IMG/VR virus record: IMGVR_UViG_3300032797_000246
Span: 1 to 41,728 of that record
Origin: a virus
Length of the DNA stretch: 41,728 nucleotides
Direction: 5' to 3' (one strand)
Under the pieces are notes generated by a model. The model was not told the origin of the DNA. It saw only the letters and a list, made by a program, of their open reading frames with translations, and ran no database searches. This document shows positions 1 to 8,563 of this stretch, piece by piece. The position numbers and the translations under genes are program-made. Position 1 is the first letter of the stretch. The number at the start of each line of letters is the position of its first letter.

Positions 1-14
1 CAATTGTTTTGCGT

Positions 15-548
15 TCATTTTCCCAATTCCTTTAACATCTCATCCGCCCTCGCCTCCCAATTCTGCGTCTCACTATCCGCGATCCTGCGGGCGGCCGCCC
101 AATCTATCTCTCGGAAGAAGATTTCGTAACCTGCGCTGACATACCAGTTGAACACCGGCTCCAGGGCCTTAAGTTGGGCGGGCTGTTCGGGATTCACGGC
201 GTCGAAGATTACCCCCCGGCCTACGATCGGCGCGATGTGACTTATCGTTCCCGCTCGCCGATAGAAGACAGCATAGACATGCTCCCAATAGTCTTTAGTA
301 CCCGCCATGGGAACATGATGAATGAAGACCCGCTCGAAAAGCTCCGCCGCCGTCATGCGGATGTTGTAACCCATCAGGAATAGCGGCCAGCAAATCGCGC
401 CGCTGCAATCGGTCTCGAAGATGTTCTCGCGGCCTAGTACATACTGCGCACCGTGCATGAAGAATACGAAGTATCGGAAGCGCTCCGCGTCGGTCGATGC
501 TTCAAGTTTCCGCTGTAAGTAGGGCGCAAGAACCAGTAATGAGATCAT
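15..548 (-). CDS. NlpC/P60-like peptidoglycan hydrolase (probable endolysin)
   Basis: The 177-aa product carries the NlpC/P60 signature: the nucleophile Cys48 lies in TDCSG, followed by a hydrophobic helix, and His104 lies in GTISHIAPIVG ahead of a short beta-strand (VIFDAV). This family cleaves peptide bonds in cell-wall stem peptides. There is no signal peptide, so release to the wall would need a holin; small membrane proteins sit at the opposite end of the window and would be next door if the genome is circular. The gene starts 11 nt after the stop of the 84-aa gene, with only a weak ribosome site. The lysin role is inferred from the motif, its place after the tail genes and the nearby membrane proteins. 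A tail-associated hydrolase is the main alternative. Confidence 0.72.
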   Translation of the reverse strand: MISLLVLAPYLQRKLEASTDAERFRYFVFFMHGAQYVLGRENIFETDCSGAICWPLFLMGYNIRMTAAELFERVFIHHVPMAGTKDYWEHVYAVFYRRAGTISHIAPIVGRGVIFDAVNPEQPAQLKALEPVFNWYVSAGYEIFFREIDWAAARRIADSETQNWEARADEMLKELGK

Positions 549-559
549 CTAGTTCACCA

Positions 560-814
560 CTATTTTTTTTGTCTCTTGGTTCTATTCTTAATAGCCATTT
601 TTGCAATTTGCTTCACTTTTGTGACCATCCGTGGATTTTCCTTCAACCAGAAAAGGAAAGGACATTGAGCCGGATACTGTTCTTTCCATTCCCAAAGCAC
701 ATCTACTTTTTTCGCCATGCCGTTGATTACCATTTTCTTTATCAGGTCAACATCTTTGGCCAACCGAAAAAGTGTTTTGAGAATTATCGCTTCGGTAGAA
801 TTGTTATTTGCCAT
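560..814 (-). CDS. Small basic protein of unknown function
   Basis: This 84-aa protein is rich in lysine, especially at the C-terminus (KNRTKRQKK), and has a Trp-rich middle (VLWEWKEQYP, FLFWLKENP). I do not recognise the family. The ATG is preceded by GGAG five bases upstream. The coding sequence and the 50 bp before it are clearly AT-richer than the tail genes on one side, which suggests separate acquisition. It lies between a tail-fibre-associated gene and the lysin, so a role in lysis or lysis timing is possible, but nothing in the sequence proves it. Confidence 0.6.
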   Translation of the reverse strand: MANNNSTEAIILKTLFRLAKDVDLIKKMVINGMAKKVDVLWEWKEQYPAQCPFLFWLKENPRMVTKVKQIAKMAIKNRTKRQKK

Positions 815-870
815 AGATACTCCGTTGGGTAAGGAATATATAAATCAAAACCTCTTGGCGACCCATTATA
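815..870 (-). promoter_or_regulatory. AT-rich leader with a -10-like TATAAT
   Basis: Read on the minus strand, TATAAT (870-865) overlaps the stop codon of the upstream gene and is followed by AT-rich DNA up to the start of the 84-aa gene. No good -35 hexamer is visible 16-18 bp upstream (the best is near CGTTAA). It could be a weak promoter for the 84-aa gene and lysin, or simply AT-rich sequence. Confidence 0.2.
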
Positions 871-1192
871 GTAAATCCTTTATCGCATTAACGAACCCCG
901 TGACCTCGGCTGGCCTGGGTTGGCCGGCCCGGATTGCATTTAACTCCATCAGCAGGATCCTAGCAAAATTCTTGATGTTTAACCGCTGCTCGATGATGGC
1001 TGTCTCAGCCTTCTTCTTCTCGATCTCGGCCTCGATGACTGGCCATGCCGCAACCAGATCGTCCCAAACCGGTTTCGGCCTAGGGTCCTCCCAGCGCAGC
1101 GCCTCGAACTCCTTTCGGGTATTCCCGGTGAGGCAGCCGCCGTATTGCGCGGCGGGTACCAACCGTGCGAGAACTAATGCCACGTCCATCAT
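866..1192 (-). CDS. Small protein following the tail hub gene
   Basis: This 108-aa protein has a helical middle rich in Glu and Lys (residues about 50-75, EAEIEKKKAET). It starts MMDV at 1192; its ATG overlaps the TGA of the 1494-aa tail gene, so the two are translationally coupled. Longer readings starting at 1291 lie wholly inside the tail gene and are not needed. The position directly after a central fibre gene is typical of small tail-fibre assembly or chaperone proteins, but that role is inferred from position only and I do not recognise the family. Confidence 0.65.
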   Translation of the reverse strand: MMDVALVLARLVPAAQYGGCLTGNTRKEFEALRWEDPRPKPVWDDLVAAWPVIEAEIEKKKAETAIIEQRLNIKNFARILLMELNAIRAGQPRPAEVTGFVNAIKDLL

Positions 1193-4100
1193 GCCACCTT
1201 CCGGATGATTATGTCGGAGTAGATCTCGACTTTCCCGTTGATATTGGCCGCAATCCCGAATCCGGTGGTTATGCCCGTCGTCGTGCACCACTGCTGTAGC
1301 TCGATCACCGTGTTGGCGGCCACCGAGAGCCGACCCCGGACGAAGGCCAAGCCCCCGGAGGATTCTGCCGAGGCTATCTTGTCCTGCGTGCCTATCGCGA
1401 TGTCCACGGCCGCGGTAATGTTGTAAAGCCTGAGTTTGTGATAGTCGACGCAGAAAACGGGAGCATGCGCCTCTATGTCGTAGATCCCGGCGGGTAATAT
1501 TATCTGATTGGATGCGAGAGAGGCGCCAGATATGGTGTTCGTTTTAATCGTGTTCAGGTCCCGGGTCCGCCAGGCTCCCGCGCTGAACGTACCTCCATGC
1601 GTCCCGGCGGACTTCTGGTCCTCCACGTAGAACGTCGGCCAGTCGAGGCCGGCGAGGGGAACGAGCTGGCTCAGCGTTTTGATCTCTCCCCCGCTCTTCG
1701 CTAGCAGGATCAGGTCCATCAGCGCGTCGATCCCCGTCGTCGGGTCGACCCAGGGCAGGCCCGCGCCGTAGTGGGCGATGGAGTCGGCGGAGTAATCCAG
1801 GAGCGCGTCCGCCAGTACCAGCAGGTCGTCCCACACGTTCGCGTATGTCGACGAGGCCAGCAGCAGCGTGAGCCACAGCGCCTCCGAGTCCAGGGTGTAG
1901 GAGCTCAGGCTCCTTGAGGCGTAGGAGCCGTTTACGGTGTAGTAGAGGGTCTTCGTGGAGTAATTCCAGTTGATGGACACGTGGTACTGCCCGGCCGCGA
2001 CCGCGAAGGCGTCGGTCAGGTCGATCGAGTTCTCTCGGTTGATGAAATTGAATTTCAGGCTCGTACCGTCCAGCCGCAAGGTGACGGAGGTTTCCTTCGT
2101 CCAGACAGACACCGCCTTCTTGTCGGTCCCACAGTAGGCGACCACACCTTTGTAGCGGCTCATCAATAGGCCATGCGGACAATGTTCCGCTGAGTCCGTC
2201 ACGACGTCGCAGACGCTGGATACCGTGACCGTATTATCCGAGTTGACCATGCCTAGCCAGCACTGGAACTTGTCATCTCCATTATCCCAGCCGACCATCA
2301 GATAGCGGTCAGTCTCGGTGGAGTGGCACCATATCGGTTCGTTTGTATTGAAGGTTCCGGTTTTGACCGCGCTCGCCGCATACAACGTGATGTCGGTGCC
2401 GCTGACGGTGCCAATCAGCGTCTTCGCGTTTCCGACGCTTTCGAAGACCGCGAACTTCGTCATCGTCAACTTGCATACTTCCACGGCGTAACAACCTACG
2501 GCTTCGATCTGGACGGCCGTGTTGTAGGTGATCACCGTGCCGGAGACACTCGCCGTCCGTACCTTGGTCGTCGCGCTAGAACAGTACGCGATGACGAACA
2601 GGGTATCGCTCAGCGCATCTATCCCGAACCAGGTAGAAATCACATCGAGCGCATAGACCGAGCCGAAAGTGATCACCGTGGTATCGCTCACCGTCCCGAC
2701 GACGCACTTCGCGTAGGGACCGGTCGTCGTATAGTAGCCGCAGACGAACTTGGAGTCGCTCAGCTGGCAGGCCCGTATCTCACCGACTATATCAGTCCCG
2801 CTGAACTTGACCTCCGAGCCGAAGGAGATTGTGGTCCCGCTGATTGTTGCAATTTTGGCGTAGGCATAACTGTCCGAGGCTTTTCTATAAATGACGATGA
2901 TCTTTGTCGAGGTGAGTTCCCGGGTCTGGATGGCATAGACCTCGGTGGCCAGGACCTCGTATGCCGAACCATAGGTAATGCTGCCGTCAGCGGCGACCTG
3001 CCCGATCTTCGCGTAGGGCTTGTACGTCGTACCGTCCTTCTCATACACGATGATGAAGTCGGTGGCCGAAAGCCAAGCCATGCCACTCCGGGAGGCTTCG
3101 CTGTCGTATTCCGCCGGAGTTTTCTTGACGAAGGGCGCCTGATCCCGCGATCCTATCCTGAGCAGGTCCAGGGGGCTCGGAGGGCTCACTGTGGTGAGTT
3201 TCAGCCAGGCATCGACGCCGAAGCTCGCCCCCCAGTCGGCGCTCTGCGCGTCGCTGTCCCGGATCGAGCCCACATTACCGGTCAGGCCTTTCAGGAACTT
3301 CCCCGTCGTGAAACTACGGGTCCCGGTCTTCACGTCCCATGGGTCGCTCCCCGCCTGGTCCTGGTAGTCGTCCTCGAAGTCGAAGATCTTCGATCCGTTC
3401 GGGGCCTTGTCGCCTACGGAGAGGCCCGAGATGTCCGCACCCGTCTTGATCACCCCGCGGCACTGTAGATACCATTTGAGCATGTCATTGCCGCCGAGCC
3501 GCAGAATCGTCGTCCAGGTGGAGCCGTCGTACTCCTCCAGTTTGAACTCGTTGTCGTCGACCACTACCCGTTGCGCACCGGCCGGAGGGGTGCCCTCGTA
3601 ATCTTGGCCGATGATGACCGCGGAGAGCGCCCGTAGTAGGAAAGTGGCGATCTCCGAGGCGATGATGTTGTTCGCGTAGACCGTATCGGTGGCCAGGTCC
3701 CCGGCGGCCACGGTCTTAGTGGTAGCGCTGGCAATCGCGCTCCAGTCGCCATTTACTGCGGCCTTCGTGACCCGCCGTATTCTGTAGTACAGGGTCCGCC
3801 CGGTAGGAGCCTCCGCGGTACCCGTATGCGGTATGTTACAGTGAAGAACCTCCTCGAACGGCCGACAGGTCAACCCCCCGAGCTGGTCCTTCCAGTCGGT
3901 ACCGTCGAACTTTAGGCTGTACCAGTTCACCTGGTCGTCCGAGACCTGGATCTCATAGTGGTCGAAGTTCGTGAGGTTGAGCTGCTTGTCCCACTGCAAC
4001 AAAATCGCCTTGGTCGCCACCGGCTTGCAGACGGAGACCATCACCTGCGTCGGCGTCTTGGTGCCTCCGCCCTCGGTGTAGCCTTCCTGGATTCCCTCAT

Positions 4101-5673
4101 AGGTAGCCATACCGGCGATCTCTTCGGTCGCCGCCAATCCCTGGGCCTGCGTGATCACCAGCGGCGAGCCGGAGGGCGTGAAGCTCTCCTTTCCCCGGAC
4201 CGCGATCTGAGTCTTCCATTTCCGCGGAGATCCTTCGCAGTCGTGTTTGTAAGATTCCACGATAACCGAGAGGTTGAGCGACTCATTGGGGTGGAAGGTA
4301 ACTACGGCGCCCTCCTGGATCTGCGGGAGCCAGTAGGTCTCATAATCGAATACCTTGCGCTTGACCTTGCCGAACTCCACCCAGCGCTGCGTGGAGATGT
4401 GCGCCTGCGTGTCGGAGACGGCGTACTTACCGGGGACCGTCTTATCGACGAACTTCCAGTCATCGGTGATCGTGTTGTCGATATCCTCCACGACGATCTT
4501 CGCGCGGACGCGGAGCGGGGTACCCCGGAGCTCGAACTTCCGGATAGTGACAGTGCCGCCGGTGTTATTCCGCAGGATGATCTCGGAACTGCCGGGATTC
4601 TGCTGCGTGGCAGAGGTCGAGCCGTTGAAGGACACCAGGGTGAGGAGCCCGCCCTCGCACTCGATATCCGAGCCGCTCCCCACGGTGCCGATGGTGGGCG
4701 TGACGATGTCGAACCCAATGGTCCATCCCTCGCCGGACGCCGGGTCTTTATAGATCAGCTGCGCCTTGTCTTCGGCGTATGGCCCCGGCCAGTAGGCCCC
4801 GGCTCCCACCGCGATGTTGTTCCTACTGTAGCCCGGGTCCCAGTTGTCGGTATTCTTGTAGATCACCCGCTGCCCGAGGTTCTCATACTTCTCGAACTCG
4901 GTGCGGCAGCGGTTGCAGCTGATCCCGGTGCTCTTGCCCCGCCAGGGGTGGATGTTGTCCGCGTCGAAGGTCCACTCGCTCGCCGGCTCGTTCCACCCCT
5001 GCTGGTGCCGGGAGATGAACCGCAATTTGCCGTCGTAGCGGAAGGTCATGTGCCCGATGTACTGGGCGCACAGGTCCTGCAGTTCCTGCCAGGCTTCCCG
5101 CTTCCCGTCCAGCGGCAGGTAGTCCTTCGTCTGGTTGATGGTCGCCGTCTCGAGGTCCGAGTCGGAGAGTCCTAGCTGGTAGGCGAGTTTGTGAAATAGC
5201 GATGTGGAGGGGCTGGAGGTGTCGCAGATTTTGTAGTTGACGTAGTTGACCGGCTTGGTCTTGCGCCGCATTCCCCCGCTGTAGGAGGGGTCTTGCATCA
5301 TGAAGACCACCGTGTCCTCGGTCAACGACCGCTTGTCCCGCTGCGCCCCCTCCTCGGAGATGTATCCGGTGAAGATTCGGATGTATTCCGCCGTCCCGAC
5401 CTTGGCTTCGATGGCGCACTTCCGGTCCGCCCAGTCCCCGTCGACAAGTCCAAGGGCCGAATTACGCAGTTGCACCATGTATTGCTTGGTCGAGACGCCG
5501 AGTTCGCCTTGGCCACTTCCGCCGCCGCAGACCCTATTGTTGTCAAGGTACGGGGTAACGTCCTCGAGGTCACCGTCGTCATCGGTGTCGATCAGGATTT
5601 TCAGATATCGCGCCGACAGGGGGTCTTTTACGGCGTCCTGGAACGCTGTGGAGCACGGAACAAAAAATGCCAT
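1189..5673 (-). CDS. Central tail hub/fibre protein with FN3, LamG-like, beta-propeller and C-terminal jelly-roll domains
   Basis: At 1494 aa this is the largest protein in the window. The N-terminal third (about 1-540) resembles phage baseplate-hub proteins. A fibronectin III-like segment follows at about 560-685, with Trp and Tyr core residues (LLQWDK, YYRIRR). Residues about 763-836 look like the first half of a LamG/concanavalin-like sandwich, and residues 1194-1290 like its second half (VSINWNYSTKTLYYTVNG). Between them lie about seven repeats of roughly 45 residues, consistent with a seven-bladed propeller. The C-terminus (about 1370-1494) begins LNTIKTN and ends in a short beta-rich motif like the C1q/jelly-roll receptor-binding tips of many tail fibres. 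It lies directly after the tape measure, where the central fibre belongs. Domain limits are approximate. Confidence 0.8.
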   Translation of the reverse strand: MAFFVPCSTAFQDAVKDPLSARYLKILIDTDDDGDLEDVTPYLDNNRVCGGGSGQGELGVSTKQYMVQLRNSALGLVDGDWADRKCAIEAKVGTAEYIRIFTGYISEEGAQRDKRSLTEDTVVFMMQDPSYSGGMRRKTKPVNYVNYKICDTSSPSTSLFHKLAYQLGLSDSDLETATINQTKDYLPLDGKREAWQELQDLCAQYIGHMTFRYDGKLRFISRHQQGWNEPASEWTFDADNIHPWRGKSTGISCNRCRTEFEKYENLGQRVIYKNTDNWDPGYSRNNIAVGAGAYWPGPYAEDKAQLIYKDPASGEGWTIGFDIVTPTIGTVGSGSDIECEGGLLTLVSFNGSTSATQQNPGSSEIILRNNTGGTVTIRKFELRGTPLRVRAKIVVEDIDNTITDDWKFVDKTVPGKYAVSDTQAHISTQRWVEFGKVKRKVFDYETYWLPQIQEGAVVTFHPNESLNLSVIVESYKHDCEGSPRKWKTQIAVRGKESFTPSGSPLVITQAQGLAATEEIAGMATYEGIQEGYTEGGGTKTPTQVMVSVCKPVATKAILLQWDKQLNLTNFDHYEIQVSDDQVNWYSLKFDGTDWKDQLGGLTCRPFEEVLHCNIPHTGTAEAPTGRTLYYRIRRVTKAAVNGDWSAIASATTKTVAAGDLATDTVYANNIIASEIATFLLRALSAVIIGQDYEGTPPAGAQRVVVDDNEFKLEEYDGSTWTTILRLGGNDMLKWYLQCRGVIKTGADISGLSVGDKAPNGSKIFDFEDDYQDQAGSDPWDVKTGTRSFTTGKFLKGLTGNVGSIRDSDAQSADWGASFGVDAWLKLTTVSPPSPLDLLRIGSRDQAPFVKKTPAEYDSEASRSGMAWLSATDFIIVYEKDGTTYKPYAKIGQVAADGSITYGSAYEVLATEVYAIQTRELTSTKIIVIYRKASDSYAYAKIATISGTTISFGSEVKFSGTDIVGEIRACQLSDSKFVCGYYTTTGPYAKCVVGTVSDTTVITFGSVYALDVISTWFGIDALSDTLFVIAYCSSATTKVRTASVSGTVITYNTAVQIEAVGCYAVEVCKLTMTKFAVFESVGNAKTLIGTVSGTDITLYAASAVKTGTFNTNEPIWCHSTETDRYLMVGWDNGDDKFQCWLGMVNSDNTVTVSSVCDVVTDSAEHCPHGLLMSRYKGVVAYCGTDKKAVSVWTKETSVTLRLDGTSLKFNFINRENSIDLTDAFAVAAGQYHVSINWNYSTKTLYYTVNGSYASRSLSSYTLDSEALWLTLLLASSTYANVWDDLLVLADALLDYSADSIAHYGAGLPWVDPTTGIDALMDLILLAKSGGEIKTLSQLVPLAGLDWPTFYVEDQKSAGTHGGTFSAGAWRTRDLNTIKTNTISGASLASNQIILPAGIYDIEAHAPVFCVDYHKLRLYNITAAVDIAIGTQDKIASAESSGGLAFVRGRLSVAANTVIELQQWCTTTGITTGFGIAANINGKVEIYSDIIIRKVA

Positions 5674-5674
5674 G

Positions 5675-7807
5675 CTACCCTCTCACCGGCACGATGGCTT
5701 CTTGGATATGGATGCGCCCGCCGATGCCGGCAAACTCCTTTAGCGCCTCGGCCAACTCGCCCCCAACCTGCTGCAAGCCCCCCGGCCCGTAGACGCTGCC
5801 CTGGACCGTGATATAGATGTAGATGTCCGGGGCCTGCTGCACCGTGGTCTGACTGCCCGTATAGCCCGTGCCCCCCGTGCCTCCTGCGCCTCCGCCAGCC
5901 ACTGCGGGAATCGTGACTGGGTTAGCGGTTGTAGTGGGGTTAAGGGATTGCGCATATGCGTGGAGCACGCCGGCCGCTATGAAGGCAGCGACGGCCCCCG
6001 CAGCGGCAAGGGCTGCAGATGCCCAATCCCACATCATAACTTTCAGAACCGCCCACGCTAAGAGTTGCTCCCCAATAGCCCTAAGTACGGCGGCGCATGC
6101 TTCTAGGGCCGCATTCCTGAAAATCGACCAGGCATCGGCGCCGGTGACGATCATTTCACCAACCGCCACTAGACCCGTGCCGACTACGTTGACTAGGGTA
6201 TCGGCCAGCAGACTGGCCCAATCGCTCGCACTCATCAACATATTCTGGAAGGCGCCGGCGATTTGATCAGTCATAGTTATAGTCGTGTCCCTCATTTGAG
6301 ATAGGGACTGTTGGGTAGAATTAACCATGTTGGCGAACTGCTCGGAGACGCCGACGCTGGCCATACTGACGGCCTCGAGGCCCTCCTGCATCTGAGAGAG
6401 TTCCTGGCCCCGGGCCATACCGCCCATAGCCTCAAGGCTCTCTTTGGTGGATTCCATGCCGAGTTGCGGCATGTTGAAGATGCCGGCTCCCGCGACCTCC
6501 AGGCCTCCGCGGCGGTAGCCGAGCGGTAGCGTTGGCCCCTCCATGGCCTTCCTGAGTTGCTCATAGAGCGGCAGCAGGACGGCCCGGATCTCCGCGGCAT
6601 GCCCTTTCAACTTCACACTCGCCGTCTCCCAATAGGCGATCATGGTTCGCAGGGCCTCAAGTTGGCCCTCGGGCGTCTTGGCGTAAGCATCCTCGAGCCG
6701 GTCGAGTAAGTTCAGTTCCGCCTGCCGGGCAAGGGTTGCTTGGTCTGCGGCATCTTTGTCTGCCGCCGCCTTCTGCCGCAGTGCGGAAATGGCCCTTCCA
6801 TAGGCTTGGATTTGGGCCTGAATATCTTGCACTGCGGTTGCCGGGTTGACATTCTGCATGAGCGTCATCCACTGCCCCACTCCCGCTGCCTGCTGCCCCG
6901 AAAGTATGGCGAGTTGCTCCTGCAGTTCCTTGATCTTGCCCGTATAGATCACGATATAGTCTTTCGTGGTCTCTATCCCTTTGCCCTGCCGTGCCAGAGC
7001 CTCGATAAGATCGTTCTGAGCTTTCAGAGCATCCGTCGCGCCCTCGATCATTTTCCGGTACCAGTCGACCAGGGGCCTGAAGAAGTTCGCCAACGCCCGG
7101 CCCGCTTCCTCCTTGAGATCGGACATAGCGTTTTTCAATCTGGTGAAGGCACCCGTCGCCGTGTCCGCCACCGCCCGGGACAGGCCACCGAACTTCTCCC
7201 GGAGCTGTTCTATGACCGCCGCCACTTTTTCGGAGACGCTCGCGCCCTTCTCGAGTTCGATCCCGTAGCGGCCCATGGTGTTCCGCGTTCCCTCGATGGA
7301 CTGGCTGGCCATCTTGGCGGTCTGCACCAAGTCGACGCCGATGGCGGTAGAGAAATCCTGCAGTCGGGGTAGCAGGTTCCTGATCTGGTTTTCGCCGAGG
7401 CCCCCGACGGTACGCATTAAGCCCATCGCAGATTCTGAGGCGTCGTGCGAGAACAGCGTCGTGCGCTGGAGTTGCTCGGCCAGGCCGACCAGGCCATCGA
7501 CGGTCAGGGATATATCGCGGTTCCCGCTACTGAACGCCGCGGTAAGCTGCGCGACCGCCTGCTCGTGCTTCTGGTACTCGGCGATGCACTCCCCGACGAC
7601 CGCGTTCACCCGGCGGAACAGCGCGATCGCTGCGGTAGCCCCCCCGAGGGCGAAGAGGCTGTTCGCGAGCTTCCCCATCTCCCGGATCGGGCCGGTCCCT
7701 TTCTCGATCTCCGCCTTCATCTGGCGGATGCTGCGGGAGGCGCGCTCGGCTGCAGTCGATATGGTTTCCTCGCCCTGTAACTTTACTCTACTTGTGGCGG
7801 TACCCAC
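5675..7807 (-). CDS. Tail tape measure protein
   Basis: The 710-aa product has long helical stretches, an N-terminal tape-measure-type region (about 30-250) and a hydrophobic alanine-rich segment near residues 570-625 that could span a membrane. Tape measures set tail length and may help move DNA across the inner membrane. By the usual rule of about 0.15 nm per residue, it would specify a tail of roughly 105 nm. The start codon is GTG, with AGAGGAAG upstream inside the end of the T reading frame, so it overlaps the chaperone gene. It sits between the G/GT chaperones and the tail hub, the standard order. The glycine-rich end before residue 710 may be processed. Confidence 0.85.
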   Translation of the reverse strand: MGTATSRVKLQGEETISTAAERASRSIRQMKAEIEKGTGPIREMGKLANSLFALGGATAAIALFRRVNAVVGECIAEYQKHEQAVAQLTAAFSSGNRDISLTVDGLVGLAEQLQRTTLFSHDASESAMGLMRTVGGLGENQIRNLLPRLQDFSTAIGVDLVQTAKMASQSIEGTRNTMGRYGIELEKGASVSEKVAAVIEQLREKFGGLSRAVADTATGAFTRLKNAMSDLKEEAGRALANFFRPLVDWYRKMIEGATDALKAQNDLIEALARQGKGIETTKDYIVIYTGKIKELQEQLAILSGQQAAGVGQWMTLMQNVNPATAVQDIQAQIQAYGRAISALRQKAAADKDAADQATLARQAELNLLDRLEDAYAKTPEGQLEALRTMIAYWETASVKLKGHAAEIRAVLLPLYEQLRKAMEGPTLPLGYRRGGLEVAGAGIFNMPQLGMESTKESLEAMGGMARGQELSQMQEGLEAVSMASVGVSEQFANMVNSTQQSLSQMRDTTITMTDQIAGAFQNMLMSASDWASLLADTLVNVVGTGLVAVGEMIVTGADAWSIFRNAALEACAAVLRAIGEQLLAWAVLKVMMWDWASAALAAAGAVAAFIAAGVLHAYAQSLNPTTTANPVTIPAVAGGGAGGTGGTGYTGSQTTVQQAPDIYIYITVQGSVYGPGGLQQVGGELAEALKEFAGIGGRIHIQEAIVPVRG

Positions 7808-8563
7808 GGGTAGCTTCCTCTATCTTCTCGTTTTGCAACCTCACCCACTCCTGGCGCACGACGCGCAGGACGTCCATGTCAAAGGCCGCCTGCTCCCGGC
7901 GGCTTCCAGGGCCGGGGAAGTGCCGGAAAGCGCCGTTGCCGTCCAGGAGGTCTAGGCACTCCTGAACCCAGGGTTGCCAACGCCCGATCAGCTCGCCGGG
8001 TCGGTTTCCGTCGGGGAGCGGCTCTCCGTCGTCGGCGAACTGGGTTCCCCGGAAGACCCATTCGGTGACGTCCCGGATTTCCCGCCGCTCCGTCTCGCTA
8101 AAGGGCGGTTATGCCCCTGGATCGCGAGGAAAATCTCCGTGGCCAGGGGTTCCCATTCGAGGATCTCCGCGATCGTCTTTTCATCGAAGGTTTTCCCGCC
8201 GCCGATGAGGGTGCCCGCGTCGTCTACGAAATTGTGCTCCCCGATTCCGTCCGCCAGGGCGATGCGGTAGATCTGGTCCCGGTAGGCCGGGTCCATCTCC
8301 GGCACGTATTCAATCAGTTCTAGGCTGTCGGCATCCTCGATGGTCTTCCCCTCCTCCGCTAGCCGCTTCTCGATCTCCTGGTACTTGCGGAACTTCTCCC
8401 GGTTCTCCCGGTTTCGGAACAACGAGCGTTGCAGCTCGCTGATCTTGTCCGTCGCCTCGATACCCAATTTCTTGGGCCGGACCCAACACTCCCCGCCGGT
8501 AGTTTGAAGGACCGCCTTCGACCCGACGAGGGTGCGCCGGGCCGCGTCTTTCCAACCGCCCAT
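7788..8563 (-). CDS. GT tail assembly chaperone, made by -1 frameshift
   Basis: The G reading frame starts at 8563. At CCCTTTA (8105-8099) a -1 slip leads into a second open frame that reads SETERREIRD and ends RGYRHK at TAG 7790-7788. The fusion would be 258 aa: 155 from G and 103 from T. The T frame has no start codon of its own; a TAA lies just upstream of the slip site, and it overlaps the start of the tape measure gene. This matches the lambda G/GT arrangement between tail tube and tape measure genes, where both forms coat the tape measure during tail assembly. The slip itself is predicted, not shown. Confidence 0.78.
7988..8563 (-). CDS. G tail assembly chaperone (unshifted form)
   Basis: The 191-aa zero-frame product is acidic and helical (about 50-150, with EKRLAEEGK and DADSLELIEY). 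Its last 36 residues, after the slip site, are low-complexity Ser/Pro/Gly/Thr, as expected where the frame is retained only as a byproduct. Its ATG shares one base with the tail tube stop (TGATG). By analogy with lambda G it binds the tape measure during assembly and is absent from the finished tail. Confidence 0.75.
   Translation of the reverse strand: MGGWKDAARRTLVGSKAVLQTTGGECWVRPKKLGIEATDKISELQRSLFRNRENREKFRKYQEIEKRLAEEGKTIEDADSLELIEYVPEMDPAYRDQIYRIALADGIGEHNFVDDAGTLIGGGKTFDEKTIAEILEWEPLATEIFLAIQGHNRPLARRSGGKSGTSPNGSSGEPSSPTTESRSPTETDPAS
8099..8105 (-). promoter_or_regulatory. Slippery heptamer CCCTTTA
   Basis: In the G frame the codons read CGC CCT TTA, giving X XXY YYZ with X=C and Y=T. 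A -1 slip re-pairs both tRNAs on CCC and TTT, and translation continues with AGC GAG. A GC-rich stretch follows that may fold and stimulate pausing; I did not compute a structure. Confidence 0.72.

Noticed and set aside
2323-5175. Long plus-strand ORFs (381 and 405 codons) opposite the tail hub gene
   Set aside because: They mirror the codon pattern of a clear minus-strand gene in GC-rich DNA, have Arg/Gly/Asp/Leu-heavy composition and show no domain.
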